Assembly (NCBI RefSeq): GCF_003288905.1
Contig: NZ_NHYL01000004.1
Coordinates: forward strand, 55,918 to 119,917
Direction of reading: 5' to 3'
Length of the DNA: 64,000 bases
Source of the DNA: Helicobacter sp. 11-8110
Lineage (GTDB): Bacteria > Campylobacterota > Campylobacteria > Campylobacterales > Helicobacteraceae
The position numbers were made by a program, and so were the translations under genes. How positions within the stretch are numbered: the stretch's first letter is position 1; every line of letters begins with the position of its first letter. This document shows, piece after piece, positions 27,677-36,777 of this stretch. Below the pieces are notes generated by a model. The model saw nothing but the letters and a program-made list of their open reading frames with translations. It was not told the origin of the DNA and searched no databases.

Positions 27677-28876
27677 CTACTCTTCAATGATTCCAAGTCG
27701 TTTTGCCATAAAACCAATCGTAACTCCCTGCAAAAGCACCGAAACAAGCACCATAAAAAACACCACATTAAAAATCATATGTGAATTTTCAAGCTTATAA
27801 GCATAAGGATAAGTGGCTAAAATAATAGGTACTGCTCCTCTCAATCCCACCCACGAAATATAAGCTTTTTCTTTAGTACTATATTTACTCTTCATTAGAG
27901 AAATAAACACACTCATTGGACGCGCAATAAAAATCAATACCAAAGAAAGAATTAAGGCTTGAATAGCTATTTCTGGGAGTTCTGATGGGAACACCAACAA
28001 ACCTAAAACCAAAAACACTACAATTTGCATCATCCAAGCAATCACATCGTGAAAGGCAATAATATGTGCTTTATTAGGAAAAGCAAATTTATTTGTCATA
28101 ATTCCTGCAATATAAATGCTTAAAAAACCATTTCCGCCTAAAAGTGAAGAAAGTCCAAAAATCATAAATAACCACGCTACACTAATAAGAGGATAAAGCC
28201 CTGCTTGAGAAATATTAATAAACTGGCAAATCTTAGGGAATAGATAGCCACACACTAGCCCAAGCACCCCTCCAATCGCAAATTGTATAACAAAATAAAA
28301 AAACCATTCACTCACCGCATTAGCTTGAGGCATCGTAAGAATTTGCAAAACAATAATTGTTAAAAAAATTGCCATAGGATCATTGCTTCCTGATTCTAAT
28401 TCCAAAAGCGGACGGATATTATTTTTAAGCCTAATCTTTTGAGAACGCAAAATCATAAAAACTGCTGCGGCATCTGTAGAAGAAACAATCGAACCCAAAA
28501 GCATTGATTCTAAAAATGTAAAGTCTAAAATCAAATAAATAAAACAAGCCATCACCAAAGCTGTAATTAAAACACCAAATGTTGCAAGCAAGATTCCATT
28601 AATCGCAACTGGCTTCACTTCTTCCCAAAAAGTGTCAAGCCCTCCACTATATAAAATAAAAATCAATGCAATTGTCCCTATAGCTTGAGTTAGCAGTGCA
28701 TTATCAAATTCAATTCCACCAATCCCCTCACTTCCAAGCAACATTCCAATCCCTAAAAACATAAGCAACAATGGGATTCCAATTTTCTCTGAAATTTTAC
28801 TTGCATAAACACTGATAAACAAAATCACACCAATAATAACAATATAAAGATTTAAATTCTCTATAATCTCTACCAT
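27677..28876 (-). CDS. CPA1 family cation:proton antiporter (NhaP2/CvrA-like)
   Basis: 399 residues with about 12 membrane segments. Diagnostic stretches are FLGIGMLLGSEGIGGIEFD, STDAAAVFMILRSQ and the ESGSNDPMAIFLTIIVLQ motif with the ion-binding Asn-Asp pair. It is a K+ or Na+/H+ antiporter of the inner membrane, lacking the C-terminal TrkA_C domain found in longer NhaP2 proteins. Its ribosome-binding region is a run of eight Gs after nine As, only 4 bases before the ATG, right after recR. Confidence 0.88.
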   Translation of the reverse strand: MVEIIENLNLYIVIIGVILFISVYASKISEKIGIPLLLMFLGIGMLLGSEGIGGIEFDNALLTQAIGTIALIFILYSGGLDTFWEEVKPVAINGILLATFGVLITALVMACFIYLILDFTFLESMLLGSIVSSTDAAAVFMILRSQKIRLKNNIRPLLELESGSNDPMAIFLTIIVLQILTMPQANAVSEWFFYFVIQFAIGGVLGLVCGYLFPKICQFINISQAGLYPLISVAWLFMIFGLSSLLGGNGFLSIYIAGIMTNKFAFPNKAHIIAFHDVIAWMMQIVVFLVLGLLVFPSELPEIAIQALILSLVLIFIARPMSVFISLMKSKYSTKEKAYISWVGLRGAVPIILATYPYAYKLENSHMIFNVVFFMVLVSVLLQGVTIGFMAKRLGIIEE

Positions 28877-28880
28877 TATT

Positions 28881-28897
28881 CCCCCCCCTTTTTTTTT
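28881..28897 (-). repeat. A9-G8 homopolymer tract at the antiporter ribosome-binding site
   Basis: The plus strand reads C8 (28881-28888) then T9 (28889-28897). On the minus strand this is A9 followed by G8, which lies between the recR stop and the antiporter ATG with four bases (AATA) between G8 and ATG. The run of Gs is the only possible Shine-Dalgarno sequence. Tracts of this kind change length by slipped-strand mispairing in Helicobacter. Confidence 0.75.
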
Positions 28898-29468
28898 AAA
28901 TTTTCACGCGAGACTGCAAAGCTCGTATAATAGAGAGCTGATCAATATTTTCCAAGCTCACACCCGTTGGCACTCCCTGTGCAATTTTGGTAAATTGCAA
29001 GTCTAAATGACTAAGCTTGTCTTCTAAATACAGCATTAAACTATCGCTATTTAAAGATGGGCTAAGCGCAAAAATAATTTCCCTTACTTTGTTTCTTATA
29101 ATTTTGTTTTCCAAAAACTTTATATTTAACGATTCTAAAGAAGTGATCACAAAATACTTCCCATGAAACTCGCCACTCTCTTCTAATAAAAAAATCTCTT
29201 TAGGATTTGTTAGAATACAAAGTTCGCCATTGTTTCGCATCGCATTTGAACAAATCTCGCAAACTGACTCTTTGCTAATCCCAAAACATTCTTCACAAAT
29301 TCGTAACTCTTGCATACAATGCTCAATATTATGGGCAATCTGCAAGGCACTAAATTTATCTTCAAAAGCCAAAAAATAAGCAAGACGCATTGCTGATTTT
29401 TTACCTATGCTTGGAAGTTTTTCTAAAGATTCTACTAATTTTGCAAAACTTTCTGGAAGTGATTTCAT
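28896..29468 (-). CDS. recR: Recombination mediator protein RecR
   Basis: 190 residues. It has the helix-hairpin-helix ESLEKLPSIGKKSAMRLAYF at the N-terminus, the four-cysteine zinc motif (CEECFG through CEICSN), and a Toprim-like domain with LALSPSLNSD. RecR loads RecA onto SSB-coated DNA with RecO. It is divergent from dnaJ and immediately upstream of the antiporter, so probably co-transcribed with it. Confidence 0.95.
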   Translation of the reverse strand: MKSLPESFAKLVESLEKLPSIGKKSAMRLAYFLAFEDKFSALQIAHNIEHCMQELRICEECFGISKESVCEICSNAMRNNGELCILTNPKEIFLLEESGEFHGKYFVITSLESLNIKFLENKIIRNKVREIIFALSPSLNSDSLMLYLEDKLSHLDLQFTKIAQGVPTGVSLENIDQLSIIRALQSRVKI

Positions 29469-29651
29469 AAAATATTACCCTAGCCTTTTTATATTAAAAA
29501 AATGCCTATTAAATCTAAAGTAAATTATAACTGCAACTAAATGAATAATCAATAAATCTACCCCAAATCCAAGAGTAAAGTTAATAATAAATCTAGTTAA
29601 AATTAGCTAGAATCTGCCATTAATTTTTTAAAATAATTAGGAGTTATTAAT

Positions 29652-30770
29652 TTGGAAGAATTTGATTATTATGAAATATTAGAAGTGCAGCGCAATGCAA
29701 GTGGAGATGAAATCAAAAAAGCTTATCGCAAAATGGCTTTAAAATACCACCCAGATAGAAACCCCGATAATAAAGAAGCCGAAGAAATGTTTAAAAAAGT
29801 CAATGAAGCCTATCAAATCTTAAGCGACAGCGAAAAAAGACAAATTTATGATACTTATGGTAAAAAGGGATTGGAGAGTAGCGGATTTGGCTTTAGCGAT
29901 ATGGGAGAGAGTATTTTTGATATTTTTAATTCGGTATTTGGTGGCAATTTTGGAGGTTTTGGCGGATTTAGCCAAAGAAGTAAGAAAAATGAAAAATATC
30001 CGCGTGATTTGGGAATAGCCCTTGAATTAACCTTTCAAGAAGCGGTTTTTGGCTGCAAAAAAGAAATAGAAATCCTTTATAAAAAATCTTGCGATTCTTG
30101 CCAAGGAAGCGGTGCAAAAGATGGAAAGGTAGAAACTTGCAAAGTTTGTAAAGGTAGCGGTAGAGAAACTTTTTCACAAGGTTTTATGACTTTTGCTCAA
30201 ACCTGCTCTAAATGCCATGGAAGCGGACAAATGATTAGTGAAAAATGCGAAAAATGTCATGGCAGAGGCTACAAAGAAGAAAAAGAGAAATTTGAAGTCA
30301 ATATCCCAGAAGGTGTTGATAGTCACAATCAAATCCGAGTAACCCAACGCGGAAATCTTATGCCAGATGGCACAAGGGGAGATTTATACATTGAAATCCA
30401 AGCTCTAGAAGATGAACATTTTATCCGCCATCATAATGATATTTATTTAGAAGTCCCTGTGTTTTTTACTCTTGTAATGCTTGGAGGAACCATTAAGATT
30501 CCTGCACTAACCAAAGAATTAGAGCTTAAAATCCCCATTGGCGTCAAAGATAAACAACAATTTGTTTTTCATGGTGAAGGTGTGAAAAGTGTCAATGGTA
30601 ATAAAAAAGGAAATTTTATTGCTGTTGTTAATATTACTTATCCTACTAAGCTTGAAGAAAAACAAAAATCACTACTCAATGAATTACATCAATCTTTTGG
30701 CTATGAAGAAGCAAAGCCTATCAACTGCCTAGAAGGGCTTGTGGATAAAATCAAAAATTGGTTCAAATAA
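29652..30770 (+). CDS. dnaJ: Chaperone DnaJ
   Basis: 372 residues from a TTG start at 29652 that follows TTAGGAG. All DnaJ parts are present: the J domain with YHPDRNPDN, a G/F region (residues about 75-110), four CxxCxGxG zinc repeats (from CDSCQGSG to CEKCHGRG), and the C-terminal client-binding domain. It stimulates DnaK ATPase. No CIRCE element was seen upstream; a TAGAAT -10 lies at 29608-29613. Confidence 0.97.
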   Translation: MEEFDYYEILEVQRNASGDEIKKAYRKMALKYHPDRNPDNKEAEEMFKKVNEAYQILSDSEKRQIYDTYGKKGLESSGFGFSDMGESIFDIFNSVFGGNFGGFGGFSQRSKKNEKYPRDLGIALELTFQEAVFGCKKEIEILYKKSCDSCQGSGAKDGKVETCKVCKGSGRETFSQGFMTFAQTCSKCHGSGQMISEKCEKCHGRGYKEEKEKFEVNIPEGVDSHNQIRVTQRGNLMPDGTRGDLYIEIQALEDEHFIRHHNDIYLEVPVFFTLVMLGGTIKIPALTKELELKIPIGVKDKQQFVFHGEGVKSVNGNKKGNFIAVVNITYPTKLEEKQKSLLNELHQSFGYEEAKPINCLEGLVDKIKNWFK

Positions 30771-30793
30771 TCCAAAAATAGGGGAAAATTGAT

Positions 30794-32137
30794 TTGGAAT
30801 CAATAAAAAAATCTCTAATTATTATTGCAATTGATATTCTTATCTTTGCACTTTTATATACTTTTTTACCCTTTGAGAGAAATGCAAACATCGGGATTTG
30901 CATTTTGATTTTTGTGGGGATTTTGTGGATTACAGAGGCTACCCATACTGCCATTACTGCATTGTGCGTGCCCTTTTTGGCAGTAATCTTTGGCTTAGAA
31001 AATACCTCTAGCGCATTAAAAACTTTTGCTGATCCGGTAATATTCCTGTTTTTTGGAGGTTTTGCGATTGCTAGTGCATTGCATATTCAAGCACTAGATC
31101 GTTTCATTGCAAATTATCTCATTTACTTAGCAAAAGGCAAAATGAGCTTAGCTATTATCCTGCTTTTTTGTGTTGCTGCCCTTCTTTCAATGTGGATTAG
31201 CAACACTGCCACTGCTGCTATTATGCTACCTTTGGCACTTGGTATTCTATCTAATCTCAAAATAGACAAAGACCGCAATACTTTTGTGTTTGTGCTTTTG
31301 GGTGTGGCATATAGTGCAAGTATCGGAGGCTTTGGAACTTTGGTTGGAAGCCCACCAAATGCAATTGCAGCTGCATATTTGCAAATGAACTTTTTTGATT
31401 GGATGAAGCTTGGAATACCATTTATGCTAATTATGTTACCTAGCTGCATTATTATTTTGTATTTACTTTTGAAGCCTAATTTAAACACTCAATTTAGCAT
31501 AGAATTAGAAAACACACAATGGAATCACAAAAAAACCATTACCCTAATCATTTTTGCCCTCACTGCACTTGCATGGATATTTAGTGCAAAAATCAGTTCT
31601 CTTTTGGGGGGTATTGATGATTTAGACACCATTATTGCCCTTGCTTGTGCAATTGCTATTGGGGTTACCAAAGTAGCCACTTGGAAAGATATTCAAAACA
31701 ATACAGATTGGGGTGTTTTGTGGCTTTTTGGTGGGGGATTAGCTTTGAGTGCGATTTTAAAAGATTCTGGAGCTAGTGCAGTTTTGGCAAATGGTGTAGC
31801 ACAAATCTTTGGCAATAGCCATTGGCTAATTATTATTATCGTAGTGGCCTTTTTCATCATTGCCCTAACCGAATTTACAAGCAACACAGCAAGTGCTGCT
31901 CTACTTGTGCCGATTTTTGGAGTAGTTGGCGAAGCTATTGGAATGCCAGAACATATCTTGCCGCTTGTAATTGGATTTGGTGCAAGTTGTGCCTTTATGC
32001 TACCTGTGGCAACTCCACCTAATGCAATTGTATATGGAACAGGCTATGTCAAACAAATAGAAATGATGAAATATGGCGTATGGGTTAATTTATTTTCGAT
32101 TGTTTTAATTACGATATTTGCTTCTTTGGTTTGGTGA
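30794..32137 (+). CDS. DASS/SLC13 family anion:sodium symporter
   Basis: 447 residues, TTG start after GGGGAAAA. About 11 membrane segments. The two SNT substrate-binding motifs of the DASS family are at residues 136-138 (ISNTATAA) and 363-365 (TSNTASAA), each before a re-entrant hairpin, and GFGTLVGSPPNAIAAAY is also typical. Substrate is probably a di- or tricarboxylate, or sulfate; it cannot be set from sequence alone. It lies 23 bases after dnaJ. Confidence 0.85.
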   Translation: MESIKKSLIIIAIDILIFALLYTFLPFERNANIGICILIFVGILWITEATHTAITALCVPFLAVIFGLENTSSALKTFADPVIFLFFGGFAIASALHIQALDRFIANYLIYLAKGKMSLAIILLFCVAALLSMWISNTATAAIMLPLALGILSNLKIDKDRNTFVFVLLGVAYSASIGGFGTLVGSPPNAIAAAYLQMNFFDWMKLGIPFMLIMLPSCIIILYLLLKPNLNTQFSIELENTQWNHKKTITLIIFALTALAWIFSAKISSLLGGIDDLDTIIALACAIAIGVTKVATWKDIQNNTDWGVLWLFGGGLALSAILKDSGASAVLANGVAQIFGNSHWLIIIIVVAFFIIALTEFTSNTASAALLVPIFGVVGEAIGMPEHILPLVIGFGASCAFMLPVATPPNAIVYGTGYVKQIEMMKYGVWVNLFSIVLITIFASLVW

Positions 32138-32191
32138 GCTTTAAGAAACTTTTTACGCATTATTTGAGAGAATAAAAGCAATGCAGATTCG

Positions 32192-32211
32192 AGAATGGAA
32201 AAATCCATTCT
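32192..32211. terminator. Stem-loop between convergent genes
   Basis: AGAATGGA, a four-base A loop, then TCCATTCT form a perfect 8-bp hairpin in the space between the DASS gene (plus) and the PepSY gene (minus). Neither side has a long T-tract, so termination would be weak or of a different type. Confidence 0.45.
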
Positions 32212-32214
32212 TGA

Positions 32215-32763
32215 CTACATTACACTTAAAATGCCCAAAACAATGCTTACAAGACAGCCTGCCAAAATTGTCCCATATTGAATATTTCTATTTTTCTTAG
32301 AGTTAAAAAGAGTAATCATCAATCCAGAGAGGTAAAGCAAAACCATCGTAATACCAAAACCAATAGCTAAAACATCAAAATACCATTTGGCTTTTGCTTT
32401 ATGAAGCATAATAAGATCGCCAATAAAAGAGCGCTCTAGCGTTGTGATAGTCCATTGATTTTCACCGCTTTTAGCAATACTTGCTGAATAATGCGCTCCA
32501 CCCACGCTCAAAGCACCGCGTTTATTAAGTGTAGGCTCTGTTTTAGAGGGTAAAGGAATATTATTACTTTGCAAATAATTCAACATCGCCTCTACTTCTC
32601 CCCCCTTAGCAATCTCGGCATTAAGAATGTAAGTGTTCTTAGTTGCTCCGCTATCTTGGTTAAACCCACTAATATACAAAACCCCTGTTAGCGCATACAT
32701 TAATGCAACCGGCAGAAAAAACAAGCTAAGATAAATGTGAATATTACGAAATTGTTTTGTCAT
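32215..32763 (-). CDS. PepSY-associated membrane protein
   Basis: 182 residues from ATG 32763, chosen because AAGGA lies 6 bases before it; a longer reading to 32859 has no ribosome-binding site. The order is a membrane segment (FRNIHIYLSLFFLPVALMYA), a periplasmic PepSY-like region and two C-terminal membrane segments. Proteins of this group are often linked to iron or metal reduction and uptake. The gene stands alone here. Confidence 0.65.
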   Translation of the reverse strand: MTKQFRNIHIYLSLFFLPVALMYALTGVLYISGFNQDSGATKNTYILNAEIAKGGEVEAMLNYLQSNNIPLPSKTEPTLNKRGALSVGGAHYSASIAKSGENQWTITTLERSFIGDLIMLHKAKAKWYFDVLAIGFGITMVLLYLSGLMITLFNSKKNRNIQYGTILAGCLVSIVLGILSVM

Positions 32764-32847
32764 TGTTAATCCTTTTGAAGTAAAACTAAACGCGAAAGTA
32801 TAGTGAAGAAATGTTAATAAAATGTTAAGCAAAAATAATCTTTTATT

Positions 32848-32856
32848 TGCTAGAAT
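32848..32856 (+). promoter_or_regulatory. Extended -10 promoter TGCTAGAAT for the yej operon
   Basis: TG-n-TAGAAT lies 35 bases upstream of the yejA-like start. It is the only promoter-like sequence in the short divergent space and should serve the whole run of five overlapping plus-strand genes. Confidence 0.5.
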
Positions 32857-32890
32857 CAAAAAAGTTTTTTGAAAAAATCCAAGGAATGCA

Positions 32891-34702
32891 ATGCGTTATT
32901 TATTTTTTCTTTTTTTCTTTATTTTGAATCTTTTTAGCGCAGACACTTACAGCGACAATGCCTTTGCTATTAATGGTGAAGTGAAATACAAAAACTTCAA
33001 ACATTTTGACTATGTCAATCCCAATGCCCCTAAGATGGGACATATCAAAGAATATGCCATTGGGACTTTTGATAGTTTTTATGATTTTTTGCTTAAAGGC
33101 ACAAGTGCTCAAGGACTACACCTTATTTATGATACACTAATGGTGCGTTCTTTAGATGAACCAAGCAGTCAATATGGGCTTATTGCCAAACAAATCCAAA
33201 GAGCAAAAGACAATACCTTTGTGATTTTTCATCTTGATCCCAATGCAAGATTCAATGATGGCAAAGAAATTACCGCATTTGATGTTGAATTTAGCTTTAA
33301 TCTCATTGCGCATGGAGAAAATCCTTCAATGAATCGCTACTATGCTGACATTAAAGAAGCTATCGTGGTAGATAAACACACTATTCGCTTTAATTTTAAA
33401 GATTCTAAAAATCGAGAATTAGCTTTAATTTTAGGGGATTTACCCATTCTCCCTAAACACTATTATGAAACCACAACCCCCAAAGCAAACCCACTTAGAA
33501 TCCCACTTGGAAGTGGTCCTTATAAAATTGAATCTTTTGAAGCTGGGCGTAGCATCACTTACAAAAGAGTAGAAAACTATTGGGCAAAAGATCACCCAAC
33601 GCGCATTGGATATTTTAATTTTAATAGAATCACTTTTGATTATTACAAAGATGATTCTGTAGCACTTGAAGCTTTTAAAGCAGGGAGGTATGACTACAGA
33701 CAAGAAATGAGTGCTAAAAATTGGGCTTTAGGTTATAATGGCAAGGCGCTTAATAATGGCGAGATTATCAAACAAGAAACCTTGCACTCCCTCTCTAGTG
33801 GAATGCAAGGTTTTGTTTTTAATTTACGCAAAAGCATTTTTCAAGACATTAGAGTAAGAGAAGCTTTAGGGTTAGCATTTGACTTTGAATGGAGCAATAA
33901 AAATCTCTTTTTTAATCAATACGCAAGGACAACAAGCTTTTTTGATAATTCAGAATTTGCAAGTGTTGGGATTCCACTTGGAGAGGAATTAAAACTCTTA
34001 GAATCTTTTAGAGATAAACTCCCACAAGAGCTTTTTACCCAAAGTTTCAAGCTCCCTATAACACAAGGCAATGGAAACAATAGAGACAATCTTAAAAAAG
34101 CACAAAAACTACTTAAAGAAGCCGGTTTTGCAACAAAAAATGGTAAGCTTTATGATAAAAATAATCAACCCTTTGTTTTTGAGCTCTTACTTGTTTCTCC
34201 TGCGATGGAGCGCGTTGCCATACCCTTTGCTAGAAACTTGCAAATTTTAGGCATTGAAATGAAAATTAGATTAGTTGATGTTAGCCAATACATTAATCAG
34301 CTTCGCGCCTTTGATTATGATATGATTGTAGGAGTTTTCCCCCAAAGCCTCTCTCCAGGCAATGAGCAAAGTTTTTTTTGGGGATCTAGTGCTGCTGATG
34401 CAAAGGGTAGCTATAATTATGCGGGGATTAAAAATCCTGTAATTGATTCTCTAATACAAAAAATCATTAATGCCAAAGACTATCAAGACTTGCTTACTGC
34501 AACAAGAGCACTTGATAGAGTGCTCTTGTGGAATTATTATGTAATTCCACATTTTCATACAAAAACTTTCCGAATTGCCTTTTGGAATTTTTTAGAACAT
34601 CCCCAAATTACACCCATTTATGATGTCGGATTTGATACTTGGTGGGTCAATGAAAATAAACTTTTAAAAATACAAGAAAAATATCCATCTTTTAGGCGTT
34701 AA
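32891..34702 (+). CDS. yejA: Extracellular peptide-binding protein of an ABC importer (YejA-like)
   Basis: 603 residues. A signal peptide (residues about 1-17) is followed by the SBP_bac_5 fold. Typical YejA features are AINGEVKYKNFKHFDYVNPN, AKMGHIKE-like wording just after it, and DGKEITAFDVEFSFN. YejA binds oligopeptides and, in enterobacteria, the peptide-nucleotide antibiotic microcin C. It is first in a tight operon with two permeases and a double ATPase. The substrate here is not known. Confidence 0.88.
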   Translation: MRYLFFLFFFILNLFSADTYSDNAFAINGEVKYKNFKHFDYVNPNAPKMGHIKEYAIGTFDSFYDFLLKGTSAQGLHLIYDTLMVRSLDEPSSQYGLIAKQIQRAKDNTFVIFHLDPNARFNDGKEITAFDVEFSFNLIAHGENPSMNRYYADIKEAIVVDKHTIRFNFKDSKNRELALILGDLPILPKHYYETTTPKANPLRIPLGSGPYKIESFEAGRSITYKRVENYWAKDHPTRIGYFNFNRITFDYYKDDSVALEAFKAGRYDYRQEMSAKNWALGYNGKALNNGEIIKQETLHSLSSGMQGFVFNLRKSIFQDIRVREALGLAFDFEWSNKNLFFNQYARTTSFFDNSEFASVGIPLGEELKLLESFRDKLPQELFTQSFKLPITQGNGNNRDNLKKAQKLLKEAGFATKNGKLYDKNNQPFVFELLLVSPAMERVAIPFARNLQILGIEMKIRLVDVSQYINQLRAFDYDMIVGVFPQSLSPGNEQSFFWGSSAADAKGSYNYAGIKNPVIDSLIQKIINAKDYQDLLTATRALDRVLLWNYYVIPHFHTKTFRIAFWNFLEHPQITPIYDVGFDTWWVNENKLLKIQEKYPSFRR

Positions 34703-34712
34703 GGGAATTTGT

Positions 34713-35750
34713 ATGGGAACTTATATCCTAAAAAGACTTTTGCTTATCATTCCTACTCTTTTTGGGATTATCACGCTTAATTTCTTTATCATTCAAGCCA
34801 CCCCAGGTGGTCCTGTTGAGCAAATGATTGCTAAATTAGAATCACAGAATCTACAAGGTGAAGTCTCTAGTGGTGGAATCTATAAAAATCAAGGGCTAGA
34901 TTCAGAAACAATCCAAAAAATTAATGCCCTTTATGGATTTGACAAACCACTACTGGAAAGATATTTTTTAATGCTAAAAAACTATATTTTCTTGGACTTT
35001 GGAGAGAGTTTTTATAAAAACGCTTCCGTGTTAGATCTCCTTGTAGAAAAACTTCCTGTTTCTATTTCTCTTGGGCTTTGGAGCACTTTGCTTATTTATC
35101 TTATCTCCATTCCCTTAGGCATTAAAAAAGCTATCCATAATGGCACTCCTTTTGATCACTTCACAAGCACACTCATTATTATTGGCAATGCAATTCCCAC
35201 TTTTCTTTTTGCCTTGATACTAATTATTTTCTTTGCAGGAGGGACTTATTTTAGTTGGTTTCCTTTGCGTGGAATCATAGGCGACAACTTCGAATCGCTT
35301 TCTTTATTAGAAAAAATAAAAGATTATTTTTGGCATATTACACTACCAGTCATCTCCCTTAGCGTTGGCGGATTTGCGACCTTGACCTTGCTTTCAAAAA
35401 ATTCTTTTTTAGAGGAGATTCACAAACAATATGTCAAGCTTGCCTTTGCCAAAGGATTAAACCAAAATCAAGTGCTCTATGGACATATTTTTCGCAATGC
35501 AATGCTTTTAATTCTCTCATCAATTCCCCAAGCTCTACTTGGAATCTTGCTCACCGGATCGCTTTTGGTAGAAATTATCTTTTCTTTAGATGGTCTGGGA
35601 TTACTTGGTTATGAATCCATTATTACGCGCGATTATCCTGTGATTTTTGGGACATTGTATCTCTTTACGCTTTTTGGATTAATCATCACGCTAATTAGCG
35701 ATTTGCTCTATGTTTTAATTGATCCTAGAATCAACTTCCAGAAGGTATAA
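34713..35750 (+). CDS. yejB: ABC peptide importer permease (YejB-like)
   Basis: 345 residues, six membrane segments, BPD_transp_1 fold. It has the N-terminal LLIIPTLFGIITLNFFIIQA signature of the DppB/OppB group and the EAA loop FAKGLNQNQVLYGHIFRNA that contacts the ATPase. The periplasmic part is longer than in DppB, as in YejB. It lies 10 bases after yejA. Confidence 0.92.
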   Translation: MGTYILKRLLLIIPTLFGIITLNFFIIQATPGGPVEQMIAKLESQNLQGEVSSGGIYKNQGLDSETIQKINALYGFDKPLLERYFLMLKNYIFLDFGESFYKNASVLDLLVEKLPVSISLGLWSTLLIYLISIPLGIKKAIHNGTPFDHFTSTLIIIGNAIPTFLFALILIIFFAGGTYFSWFPLRGIIGDNFESLSLLEKIKDYFWHITLPVISLSVGGFATLTLLSKNSFLEEIHKQYVKLAFAKGLNQNQVLYGHIFRNAMLLILSSIPQALLGILLTGSLLVEIIFSLDGLGLLGYESIITRDYPVIFGTLYLFTLFGLIITLISDLLYVLIDPRINFQKV

Positions 35751-35751
35751 A

Positions 35752-36777
35752 ATGGGATTTTTCACACAGCGACATTACCACACTTTTAAAGCCAACAAAA
35801 AAGCCTTTTATTCCCTATGGATTTTTTTGGGGATTTTCATTATTAGCCTTAATGCGGAATTTATCGCTAATGACAAGCCTCTTTATATCCGCTATGACAA
35901 TCAAAGCTATTTTCCTATTTTTCAAAGCTATCCTGAAACTACCTTTGGGGGAGATTTTGAGAGTGAAGCCAACTACAATGATCCTTATTTGCAAGATCTA
36001 ATCAAACAAAAGGGTTTTTTAATTATGCCACCTATCCCTTATTCTTATGATACAATTATCTATACACTACCCTCTCCCGCTCCTACTCCACCAAGTCTTT
36101 TAAATCCTCTAGGCACTGATGATTTGGGTAGAGATGTTGTGGCGCGTTTGCTTTATGGGCTTAAGACTTCCATACTCTTTGCTTTTATTCTCACCTTTTT
36201 TAGCTCCATTATTGGGCTTTTAACCGGTGCTATTTGTGGATATTTTGGAGGAAAAATTGATTTATTTGGACAAAGACTTATTGAGATTTGGAGTGGAATG
36301 CCTATTTTATTTATCTTAATTATTTTAGCTAGTTTATTGCAACCGACCTTTTGGACTATCCTTTTTGCTGTGCTTTTATTTTCTTGGATTGCGCTTGTTC
36401 CTTTTGTGAGAGCGGAATTTTTAAAAGTGCGGAATCTTGATTATATCAAAGCTGCAAAAATGCTTGGAGTAAGCCACTATCGGATTATTTTCTATCATAT
36501 TTTACCCAATGCCCTTGTGGCTTTGCTAACTTATTTGCCTTTTATTTTATGCGGAAGTATCACCACTCTAGCTTCTTTGGATTTCTTAGGGCTTGGATTA
36601 CCGCCACCCAATGCAAGTTTAGGGGAAATTTTAGCCCAAGGCAAAAACAATCTTAACGCCCCATGGCTAGGTTTAAGCGGATTTTTTACTCTTAGTATCT
36701 TACTTTGTCTTTTGGTTTTCATTGGAGAGGGATTGCGAGATTGCTTAAAGGGAAATAATGAAACTTTTAGAAATTAA
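35752..36777 (+). CDS. yejE: ABC peptide importer permease (YejE-like)
   Basis: 341 residues from ATG 35752, with AGAAGG upstream; an earlier in-frame start lies inside yejB. The N-terminal membrane segment is followed by a long periplasmic stretch with LNPLGTDDLGRDVVARLLYG, the DppC/OppC hallmark, then five segments and an EAA loop (AAKMLGVSHYRIIFYHILPN). It pairs with YejB. Its end overlaps yejF by 20 bases. Confidence 0.92.
   Translation: MGFFTQRHYHTFKANKKAFYSLWIFLGIFIISLNAEFIANDKPLYIRYDNQSYFPIFQSYPETTFGGDFESEANYNDPYLQDLIKQKGFLIMPPIPYSYDTIIYTLPSPAPTPPSLLNPLGTDDLGRDVVARLLYGLKTSILFAFILTFFSSIIGLLTGAICGYFGGKIDLFGQRLIEIWSGMPILFILIILASLLQPTFWTILFAVLLFSWIALVPFVRAEFLKVRNLDYIKAAKMLGVSHYRIIFYHILPNALVALLTYLPFILCGSITTLASLDFLGLGLPPPNASLGEILAQGKNNLNAPWLGLSGFFTLSILLCLLVFIGEGLRDCLKGNNETFRN

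Noticed and set aside
31606..31611. G6 run in the DASS transporter gene
   Set aside because: Too short, and the frame is intact with normal protein on both sides.
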